Origin: DAOVIY01 sp964441595 | GTDB lineage: Bacteria > Patescibacteriota > Minisyncoccia > UBA6257 | Direction: 5' to 3' | DNA length: 5,896 nt | Assembly: GCA_964441595.1 (NCBI GenBank) | Contig: CAYTXM010000023.1 | Location: forward strand, 1-5,896 | Shown: positions 1 through 3,237 of the stretch, piece by piece | Layout of the letters: each line of letters opens with the position of its first letter | Position numbering within the stretch: position 1 is the first letter of the stretch | Notes under the pieces: model-generated | The model's input: only the letters and a program-made list of their open reading frames with translations | Database searches by the model: none | Told to the model about the DNA's origin: nothing | Position numbers and translations under genes: made by a program

Positions 1-62
1 CTATGCAAGTACTAAAGAACAACCTTCAAAATAACCTTCTTAGGCAATTCCTTATCATCTAT

Positions 63-91
63 ATAATACCAGATTATAAATAAGAAGTCAA
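63..91 (-). promoter_or_regulatory. Leftward sigma70-type promoter, target gene outside window
   Basis: On the minus strand TTGACT (86-91) lies 17 nt from TATTAT (63-68), and a TGG precedes the -10, giving an extended -10. Transcription would start near position 56 and leave the window on the left. The first 56 bases hold no convincing start of a gene; an ATG just after the -10 opens only a ten-codon frame. It may serve a gene or RNA beyond the edge. No feature is seen on the plus strand of 1-136. Confidence 0.5.
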
Positions 92-146
92 TCCATATAC
101 TTCATACACCCGTAATAACCACAAATATAGTGCCTTAAATAGATAT

Positions 147-196
147 AAAAAAATGCCGCTGTCTCAAGGAGCAAGCTCCACAAAACAACAGCATTC
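147..196 (-). ncRNA. Putative small hairpin RNA, copy 1
   Basis: Read on the minus strand, 196-176 pairs with 171-151 around a CUUG tetraloop (172-175). Twenty of 21 positions pair (several G-U), with one U-U mismatch at 180/167. Seven U residues follow (153-147). The promoter at 199-226 would start the RNA near 193, at the base of the hairpin, so the predicted RNA is little more than hairpin plus U tail, about 48 nt. It also ends 69 nt after the stop of the 266-664 gene and may serve as that gene's intrinsic terminator. No known RNA family is recognised. Confidence 0.55.
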
Positions 197-198
197 TT

Positions 199-226
199 AG
201 TCTAGCAAAGATAAATAATTTGTCAA
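199..226 (-). promoter_or_regulatory. Promoter of hairpin RNA copy 1
   Basis: TTGACA (221-226) is spaced 16 nt from TAGACT (199-204), with TGC just before the -10 (extended -10). The -35 is consensus; the -10 is one base worse than in copy 2 (TATACT), so this copy is probably the weaker. It points at the hairpin 147-196 and lies downstream of the stop codon of the 266-664 gene. Confidence 0.55.
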
Positions 227-265
227 GTTGTATGGCAAATCATATTCTATCCTGCCCTGACCAAA

Positions 266-664
266 TTATTCTCCCGAGTCTATTAACTCTGTTAATCGTT
301 GCGTGTACTTTTGCGCAAGGTCTACAGAACGATCTGGATCATTATTTAATGCTTCACTATAAGCTGCCACATTTTCCTCGGTTACCCCATATGTATTGTA
401 TAAAGCTTCCATATGTGCTACCCAACCAGCTACGTCTTCTACATTTTTTTGCGCGTAATAAGCACTCTGGGCTGTTATTTCCACAAAGATATCATCGTTC
501 ATTTTACCGATATCTCCTGTGGTAATATCTGTTGCCTCTATATCTTTAGTGGTAGTCGTAGTAGATTCAGGACCGATATTATTTCCCATACCATTCCATA
601 TAAATAAACCAATAATGACAACGATAACCACTACTACAATTATTAAAGTCTTTTTTGAATTCAT
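266..664 (-). CDS. Small single-pass membrane-anchored protein, unknown function
   Basis: The product is 132 residues. Residues 1-5 are polar and basic, residues 6-23 form a strongly hydrophobic Ile/Val helix (signal anchor; no lipobox cysteine), followed by a Thr-rich linker (about 35-39) and a soluble, mainly acidic and probably helical domain (about 54-130) rich in Ala, Glu and Tyr. By the positive-inside rule the C-terminal domain would lie outside the membrane. I do not recognise the domain. The ATG at 664 has no Shine-Dalgarno sequence, but an extended -10 promoter lies at 734-762. The overall plan (short N-terminus, helix, Thr run, acidic tail) and a 5'-UTR box are shared with the 970-1197 gene, hinting at a common origin or common regulation. 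The hairpin at 147-196 is the only terminator candidate downstream. Confidence 0.75.
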   Translation of the reverse strand: MNSKKTLIIVVVVIVVIIGLFIWNGMGNNIGPESTTTTTKDIEATDITTGDIGKMNDDIFVEITAQSAYYAQKNVEDVAGWVAHMEALYNTYGVTEENVAAYSEALNNDPDRSVDLAQKYTQRLTELIDSGE

Positions 665-716
665 TTGTTTTATGTATTTTATTTTGTAATTTAATTTTAA
701 AAAAAATTAATCTATT

Positions 717-729
717 TCGACCTTTATTA
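717..729 (-). promoter_or_regulatory. Shared 5'-UTR box, copy at the 266-664 gene
   Basis: The minus-strand text TAATAAAGGTCGA sits about 5 nt downstream of the -10, over the expected transcription start, and ends 52 nt before the ATG, too far to be a ribosome site. The same text with two extra A residues occurs at 1225-1239 ahead of the other small membrane protein gene. Function unknown; it could bind a protein or be a remnant of common ancestry. Confidence 0.35.
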
Positions 730-733
730 GTAT

Positions 734-762
734 ATTATACCAGACTTGATTAATTATTTCAC
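734..762 (-). promoter_or_regulatory. Promoter of the 266-664 gene
   Basis: A consensus TATAAT (734-739) preceded by TGG forms an extended -10. A weaker -35, GTGAAA (757-762), lies 17 nt away. The expected start near 727 gives a ~62-nt leader. The extended -10 probably compensates for the poor -35. Confidence 0.6.
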
Positions 763-809
763 GAAAGAATATCTTTTTACATTTATTGTGCTTTAATTTA
801 AATAGATAT

Positions 810-860
810 AAAAAAAATGCTGCCATTCCATGGAGCAAGCTCCACAAAACAACAGCATTT
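810..860 (-). ncRNA. Putative small hairpin RNA, copy 2
   Basis: On the minus strand 860-840 pairs with 835-815 in a continuous 21-bp stem (six G-U pairs) capped by a G-closed CUUG tetraloop (836-839). The stem's 3' arm runs into eight further U residues (817-810). The six G-U pairs would be A-C mismatches on the plus strand, so the RNA is made from the minus strand. The promoter at 863-890 would start it near 857. A complete terminator for the preceding gene (921-956) separates it from upstream transcription. It may act as a free small RNA, or as a strong stop or attenuator ahead of the 266-664 gene, though that gene has its own promoter downstream of the hairpin. Confidence 0.6.
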
Positions 861-862
861 TT

Positions 863-890
863 AGTATAGCAAAGATAAAAATATTGTCAA
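863..890 (-). promoter_or_regulatory. Strong promoter of hairpin RNA copy 2
   Basis: A perfect TTGACA (885-890) is 16 nt from TATACT (863-868), with TGC in front of the -10. This is one of the two strongest promoters in the window, with that of rplJ (2581-2608), which has the same two hexamers and the same spacing. Confidence 0.7.
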
Positions 891-920
891 GTCTTATTGT
901 GGATAACTTTATGTGTAAAC

Positions 921-956
921 AAAAAGACCTGCTATATCAAATATAACAGGCCTTTT
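921..956 (-). terminator. Intrinsic terminator of the 970-1197 gene
   Basis: Minus-strand arms 956-942 and 936-922 form a 15-bp stem with two G-U pairs and a 5-nt loop (937-941); the 3' arm ends in a UCUUUUU tract. The two wobble pairs exist only in minus-strand RNA, which fixes its direction. It begins 14 nt after the stop codon of the 970-1197 gene. Confidence 0.8.
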
Positions 957-969
957 AAAAAGATTCCAC

Positions 970-1197
970 TTATTCAATAATTAGATCACCTTCACCATTT
1001 ATATCACCACCATCTTCAGGCATGTCCATAGCTTCACCATCTACAGGCAAAATATCAACAGGTTCAATAACAACTTCTGTAGTAGTAGTTGTTTCAGGAG
1101 CTGGAATAGGTTCTTCTGATTTACCAGTAATCATAACAATAATAGCTATTACCACAATTGCAATTGCTACTAATAACCATGTATTTTTAAAATTCAT
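970..1197 (-). CDS. Very small membrane-anchored acidic protein, unknown function
   Basis: The product is 75 residues: a short N-terminus with one lysine, a hydrophobic helix at about 7-24, a Pro/Glu spacer, a run of five Thr (36-40), and an acidic Asp/Glu/Gly tail with no evident fold. It looks like an anchor carrying a disordered, negatively charged tail, probably outside the membrane. No family is recognised. That it is a real gene rests on its context: a near-consensus promoter (1258-1285) upstream and a clean terminator (921-956) downstream give it its own transcription unit. No Shine-Dalgarno sequence precedes the ATG. The layout parallels the 132-residue protein at 266-664, but the tails do not align beyond the Thr run, so this is similarity of design rather than proven homology. 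Confidence 0.7.
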   Translation of the reverse strand: MNFKNTWLLVAIAIVVIAIIVMITGKSEEPIPAPETTTTTEVVIEPVDILPVDGEAMDMPEDGGDINGEGDLIIE

Positions 1198-1224
1198 AAT
1201 ATATTATATATTTTAAAGTTTTTA

Positions 1225-1239
1225 TCGACCTTTTTATTA
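1225..1239 (-). promoter_or_regulatory. Shared 5'-UTR box, copy at the 970-1197 gene
   Basis: The minus-strand text TAATAAAAAGGTCGA matches the box at 717-729 apart from two extra A residues. It lies in the leader, 27 nt before the ATG and 18 nt after the -10, so it is neither a ribosome site nor a core promoter element. Confidence 0.35.
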
Positions 1240-1257
1240 AAGACTTCCTACATTTTA

Positions 1258-1285
1258 ATTATAACAACCTTTAACTATTAGTCAA
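1258..1285 (-). promoter_or_regulatory. Promoter of the 970-1197 gene
   Basis: TTGACT (1280-1285), a 16-nt spacer and a perfect TATAAT (1258-1263) with TGT before it (extended -10). Start expected near 1251, giving a ~54-nt AT-rich leader. Confidence 0.7.
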
Positions 1286-1350
1286 GAACTTGAAGTTATA
1301 AGAGCCTTTGCTTCGCTCAGAACCTTGTTTCTCACTTTGCTCGAAATTAG

Positions 1351-1424
1351 TGCGCGTGTCTGGATTCGAACCAGAGACCTCACGAATGTGAATCGTACGC
1401 TCTAACCAACTGAGCTACACGCGC
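1351..1424 (-). tRNA. tRNA-Val (anticodon CAC)
   Basis: A full cloverleaf can be folded on the minus strand. The 7-bp acceptor stem is perfect (1424-1418 with 1358-1352). The D arm has GCTC/GAGC, the anticodon stem is 1397-1393 with 1385-1381, the T loop is TTCGAAT, and the discriminator is A (1351). The anticodon is at 1390-1388 and reads CAC, decoding GTG. A35, C36 and A73 fit valine identity. No CCA is encoded. The gene begins 14 nt after the rplL stop codon with no room for its own promoter, so it is most likely cut out of the rplJ-rplL transcript by RNase P and 3' processing. No clear terminator follows; 1286-1350 holds only AT-rich text and two loosely similar short segments. Confidence 0.95.
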
Positions 1425-1438
1425 ACTATATTACTTAA

Positions 1439-1909
1439 TTACTTAATCTCTACTGTAGCGCCAGCATCTTCTAATTTTTTCTTAATTTCTTCTGCTTCAG
1501 CTACAGGAATATTCTCTTTTAACGCTTTTGGAGCGGCATCTACTAAATCTTTTGCTTCTTTCAATCCTAATCCCATGATTTCTTTTATCTCCTTGATTAT
1601 TTGCACTTTCGCCTGACCAGCATCTTTAAGAATTACAGAAACTGATTCTTTCTTCTCTCCTGCTCCCTCTTCCCCTTCATCAACGCTAGCTGCACCAGCT
1701 GAAACTGCTACTTGAGGAGCAGCAGAAACACCAAACTTATCTTCTAAAGCCTTAACTAAATCAGCTAACTCTATAACACTTAGTTCCTCTACTTTTTTAA
1801 TTATTCCCTGTAATTTTACAGAAACTTTTTCTTCTTTTTTTTCTTCCTTGTTCTCTTCCTTTTTTTCTTCTTTTTTTGTTTCTACTTTTTCTTCTTTTTT
1901 TTCTTCCAT
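1439..1909 (-). CDS. rplL: 50S ribosomal protein bL12 (L7/L12) with Lys/Glu-rich N-terminal extension
   Basis: bL12 forms the mobile stalk of the large subunit, binding L10 as dimers and recruiting and stimulating translational GTPases. Residues ~30-64 match the N-terminal dimerisation domain, including the LVKALEDKFGVSAA segment. Residues 65-87 are the flexible Ala/Gly/Glu hinge. Residues 88-156 are the C-terminal factor-binding domain with GLGLKEAKDLVDAAP and a family-typical end (GATVEIK). The length of 156 exceeds the usual 120-130 because residues 1-28 are almost only Lys and Glu. No Met occurs between residue 1 and the dimerisation domain, so the extension seems real, unless a non-ATG start is used. 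It lies 32 nt after rplJ in the same transcript; no Shine-Dalgarno sequence is seen before its ATG. Confidence 0.97.
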   Translation of the reverse strand: MEEKKEEKVETKKEEKKEENKEEKKEEKVSVKLQGIIKKVEELSVIELADLVKALEDKFGVSAAPQVAVSAGAASVDEGEEGAGEKKESVSVILKDAGQAKVQIIKEIKEIMGLGLKEAKDLVDAAPKALKENIPVAEAEEIKKKLEDAGATVEIK

Positions 1910-1941
1910 GATAGTTATATATTACTAAATTATTAAATAAA

Positions 1942-2460
1942 TTATTTTGTTGCTTTTATGCCCCCCAATACCACAACTAATTTCTGAATATTTCCATTTA
2001 AGGTATATAATAATCGTTGCATTGGAGAAGCTATTGAACCAACTAATCGACCTAAAAGTATATCTTTTGATGGTATCTTTGCTAGTCTTATTACTTTTTC
2101 TGCGTCTAAGAACTCTCCATCTGTTATTCCTCCCAAAATTTGAAATTTATCATTCTTTTTGGAAAAATTCCAAAGCGCTTTAGCTGTGTTAATTGGATCA
2201 TCAAAAGCAAAATTAACCATAAAAGAATTTGCTTCACCATTAGAAATCCCCTCTTTATAACCTTCTTGTGAAAAAACAATTTTAGCCAAGTTCTTTTTTA
2301 CTACTTTCGCTTTAGCATTATCTTTCTTTAATTCTTTGCGTAGTTCATTGATTTCAGAAACTTTCAATCCTAAAAATTTAGCAAAATAAATTGCCTTGGC
2401 CTTTTTTATCTGCTCTGATAATTCCTTGATAATATGTTCTTTTTTTTCTTTAGAAATCAT
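1942..2460 (-). CDS. rplJ: 50S ribosomal protein uL10
   Basis: uL10 anchors the L7/L12 dimers to 23S rRNA at the base of the stalk and, in well-studied bacteria, represses its own operon by binding the mRNA leader. The 172 residues cover the full family length. The N-terminal rRNA-binding domain includes a YFAKFLGLKVSEINELRKEL stretch (25-44) and the basic AKVVKKNL segment (51-58). The C-terminal helix that holds bL12 (about 130-168) contains the PSKDILLGRLVGSIASP (130-146) and LYTLNGNIQKLVVVL (151-165) segments. It is first in the rplJ-rplL-tRNA-Val unit. No Shine-Dalgarno sequence precedes the ATG. rplK and rplA, its usual upstream neighbours, are absent. Confidence 0.97.
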   Translation of the reverse strand: MISKEKKEHIIKELSEQIKKAKAIYFAKFLGLKVSEINELRKELKKDNAKAKVVKKNLAKIVFSQEGYKEGISNGEANSFMVNFAFDDPINTAKALWNFSKKNDKFQILGGITDGEFLDAEKVIRLAKIPSKDILLGRLVGSIASPMQRLLYTLNGNIQKLVVVLGGIKATK

Positions 2461-2477
2461 AAAAGTGATTCAAAATT

Positions 2478-2501
2478 AAAAATCTGTGGTTTCCCACAGA
2501 T
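2478..2501 (-). terminator. Attenuator-type terminator before rplJ
   Basis: A perfect 8-bp stem (2501-2494 with 2489-2482) with a GAAA tetraloop is followed by UUUUAAUUUU in minus-strand RNA. It lies in the leader, 21 nt before the rplJ ATG, so it can only act on transcripts heading into rplJ. The loop and adjacent stem (2496-2489) are complementary over 8 nt to the start of the leader (2572-2565), giving a possible competing antiterminator. Confidence 0.65.
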
Positions 2502-2504
2502 AGG

Positions 2505-2575
2505 ATATAAAAACACTAGGTTTATTCCTTACCAGGCCTTATGCTTAATCGCTGCCTGATGTCTTGGGAAACTTC
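2505..2575 (-). promoter_or_regulatory. L10 leader-like autoregulatory mRNA element
   Basis: The transcript from the promoter at 2581-2608 begins near 2574. It contains AAGAC followed by CAGGC (2558-2554), which pairs with GCCTG (2537-2533), and a purine-rich GGUAAGGAAU after it. This layout resembles the bacterial L10 leader that binds the L10(L12) complex. Assignment rests on pattern and on position directly before rplJ; I could not score it against the Rfam model. Confidence 0.65.
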
Positions 2576-2580
2576 GTTTA

Positions 2581-2608
2581 AGTATATATTATTCATTTTT
2601 TTTGTCAA
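2581..2608 (-). promoter_or_regulatory. Promoter of rplJ-rplL-tRNA-Val
   Basis: A perfect TTGACA (2603-2608) is spaced 16 nt from TATACT (2581-2586), as in hairpin RNA copy 2. Transcription starts near 2574, giving a leader of about 114 nt before rplJ. Confidence 0.75.
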
Positions 2609-2616
2609 GTAAGGGG

Positions 2617-2632
2617 TAAGGCAATGGCAGGA
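2617..2632 (+). repeat. 16-bp inverted repeat, left copy
   Basis: The plus-strand text TAAGGCAATGGCAGGA is the reverse complement of 3020-3035 at 15 of 16 positions. This copy sits 9 bp upstream of the -35 of the rplJ promoter and 54 bp after the stop codon of the 2687-2998 gene. In a transcript of that gene the two copies could pair, the mismatch becoming a G-U pair. Confidence 0.6.
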
Positions 2633-2686
2633 TGGATTATTTTATTTTGTTTGTAAAGTTGCATCTTTGATCTCCCTTCAGTTTCT

Positions 2687-2998
2687 TTAAAGTTTATCGA
2701 TAAATCTCTTCGCTTCCTCTGGCATTAAACTATTCAGATAGAGATTTATCAATCGCATTTTATCCAGAGCCATTTTCCCCTTCACCTTTGCCCTACAAAA
2801 AAGCTTTTTTAGTTTGACGATAGACAAATCTTCGCCTTTAGCTTTTATTCTTGCAACAGATAAAACATAGTTCATCTGTCGTTTATTTTTTTCTTTCAAT
2901 ACATTTTCTAACATTTTCTTACTTCTAGCCATCTCTTGTCCGTACGTAGTAGAAGAGGCGTTTCTTTTTGACCCTGAAATTGTTCTTGAAATTTTCAC
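2687..2998 (-). CDS. Small basic protein of unknown function
   Basis: The chosen start is GTG at 2998, giving 103 residues, because a near-perfect Shine-Dalgarno AAGGGGGT (3013-3006) ends 7 nt before it. An upstream GTG at 3007 in the same frame overlaps that site and is unlikely. The protein is rich in Lys and Arg, lacks a signal or membrane segment, and appears mostly helical. It has a Ser/Thr-rich basic N-terminus (about 1-20), a Lys-rich stretch (25-40) and a long basic middle with one Cys. It could bind nucleic acid, but no family or motif is recognised. Ribosomal protein bS20 was considered because of size and charge; the characteristic S20 start is missing. It has its own promoter, an operator-like palindrome, and 16-bp inverted repeats on both sides. 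Confidence 0.75.
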   Translation of the reverse strand: MKISRTISGSKRNASSTTYGQEMARSKKMLENVLKEKNKRQMNYVLSVARIKAKGEDLSIVKLKKLFCRAKVKGKMALDKMRLINLYLNSLMPEEAKRFIDKL

Positions 2999-3005
2999 AA
3001 CAAAC

Positions 3006-3013
3006 ACCCCCTT
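3006..3013 (-). promoter_or_regulatory. Ribosome binding site fixing a GTG start
   Basis: AAGGGGGT differs by one base from the ideal AAGGAGGT and lies 7 nt from the GTG at 2998. It is the only strong Shine-Dalgarno site in the window; rplJ, rplL, iscS and both small membrane protein genes lack one. Confidence 0.7.
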
Positions 3014-3019
3014 TTATTT

Positions 3020-3035
3020 TCCTGCCATTACCTTA
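3020..3035 (+). repeat. 16-bp inverted repeat, right copy
   Basis: The plus-strand text TCCTGCCATTACCTTA is the inverted partner of 2617-2632 (15/16). It lies in the 5' leader of the 2687-2998 gene and overlaps the palindrome at 3027-3044. Confidence 0.6.
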
Positions 3036-3044
3036 ATGGGTAAT
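3027..3044. promoter_or_regulatory. Operator-like palindrome at start of the 2687-2998 gene
   Basis: ATTACC-N6-GGTAAT forms a perfect 6-bp inverted repeat. It overlaps the end of the -10 (3043-3048) and the expected transcription start near 3036, a position where a bound protein would block initiation. No known regulator's site is recognised. Confidence 0.4.
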
Positions 3045-3070
3045 TATAAAGTAAAGTAAAATTAAGTCAA
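3043..3070 (-). promoter_or_regulatory. Promoter of the 2687-2998 gene
   Basis: TTGACT (3065-3070), 16-nt spacer, perfect TATAAT (3043-3048). It starts 23 nt after the 3' end of tRNA-Thr, so the gene need not rely on read-through from the tRNA. Confidence 0.7.
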
Positions 3071-3092
3071 TCTTAATATTAATTTAAAAAAG

Positions 3093-3164
3093 AGCCGGAG
3101 GCGAGATTCGAACTCGCGACTTGCTGTTTACGAAACAGCTACTCTACCACTGAGTTACCCCGGC
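3093..3164 (-). tRNA. tRNA-Thr (anticodon CGT)
   Basis: The minus strand folds into a cloverleaf. The acceptor stem (3164-3158 with 3100-3094) has one G-U pair. The D arm has ACTC/GAGT, the anticodon stem is GCTGT/ACAGC, the T arm has GCGAG/CTCGC with loop TTCGAAT, and the discriminator is U (3093). The anticodon reads CGT, decoding ACG. No CCA is encoded. A run of six T (3091-3086) right after the 3' end may stop transcription. No convincing promoter was found; 3165-3195 is AT-rich and shared with the divergent iscS promoter region. Confidence 0.95.
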
Positions 3165-3195
3165 TATTTTTAAAGATTAACAGAAATCATAAAAA

Positions 3196-3224
3196 TTGTA
3201 AATATGCTTTATCTATGCTAAAAT
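3196..3224 (+). promoter_or_regulatory. Promoter of iscS-iscU-mnmA
   Basis: TTGTAA (3196-3201), a 17-nt spacer and TAAAAT (3219-3224), with TGC just before the -10 (extended -10). The predicted start near 3231 leaves a leader of only about 7 nt before the iscS ATG at 3238, so the mRNA would be almost leaderless; no Shine-Dalgarno sequence is present. Confidence 0.6.
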
Positions 3225-3234
3225 TCACTGAATT
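3222..3234. promoter_or_regulatory. Palindrome over the iscS transcription start
   Basis: AATTCA-C-TGAATT is a perfect 13-bp palindrome running from the end of the -10 to just before the ATG. Its place suits a repressor operator for the sulfur operon. It does not resemble a site I can name. Confidence 0.3.
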
Positions 3235-3237
3235 AAG

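Larger units (their letters stand above)
137..228 (-). repeat. Intergenic direct repeat, copy 1 of 2
   Basis: This 92-bp stretch matches 800-892 in the same orientation at about 81 of 93 aligned positions, with one 1-nt gap. The copy spans a whole minus-strand unit: promoter, hairpin and T-run. The best kept part is a 28-bp identical block (168-195 here, 832-859 in copy 2). No terminal inverted repeats or target duplications are seen at the ends, so a mobile-element origin is not supported. Confidence 0.85.
800..892 (-). repeat. Intergenic direct repeat, copy 2 of 2
   Basis: This 93-bp stretch is the second copy of the repeat at 137-228, same orientation. Differences cluster in one hairpin arm (818-831), the -10 region and the spacer of the promoter; the -35, the 28-bp core (832-859) and the A-rich end are kept. 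It lies between the terminator of the 970-1197 gene and the promoter of the 266-664 gene, as a separate unit. Confidence 0.85.

Noticed and set aside
132..194. Leaderless 19-20-residue peptide encoded by both hairpin repeats (MLLFCGACS...)
   Set aside because: The frame is open in both copies, but the 1-nt difference in the T-run shifts the C-terminus, and the changes in the middle are all amino-acid changing while they keep RNA pairing. The pattern fits an RNA, not a peptide.
220..525. Plus-strand open frame of 101 residues
   Set aside because: It lies opposite the 266-664 gene, begins inside the promoter of hairpin copy 1, and its composition is that of an antisense shadow. The minus-strand gene has promoter support.
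1022..1216. Plus-strand open frame opposite the 970-1197 gene
   Set aside because: Its Ile/Thr/Val text is the complement of the Ile/Val helix and Asp/Glu tail; the terminator's G-U pairs show transcription from the minus strand.
1302..1348. Terminator for tRNA-Val, or tandem repeat
   Set aside because: Only a 4-bp GAGC/GCTC stem with a 9-nt loop and a poor U tract is found. The two similar short segments (around 1311-1324 and 1333-1346) match too loosely to call a repeat.
2687..2998. Ribosomal protein bS20
   Set aside because: Size, charge and ribosomal neighbourhood fit, but the Ala/Lys-rich N-terminal pattern of S20 is absent and the long basic middle does not align by eye.
2617..3035. 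Insertion sequence or MITE
   Set aside because: The 16-bp inverted repeats are suggestive, but there is no transposase-like motif, no target duplication, and one repeat abuts the rplJ promoter. Kept as an inverted-repeat finding only.
3165..3195. Promoter for tRNA-Thr
   Set aside because: Only weak elements (TTTACA, TTAATC, spacing about 15 nt) are present; not enough to annotate.
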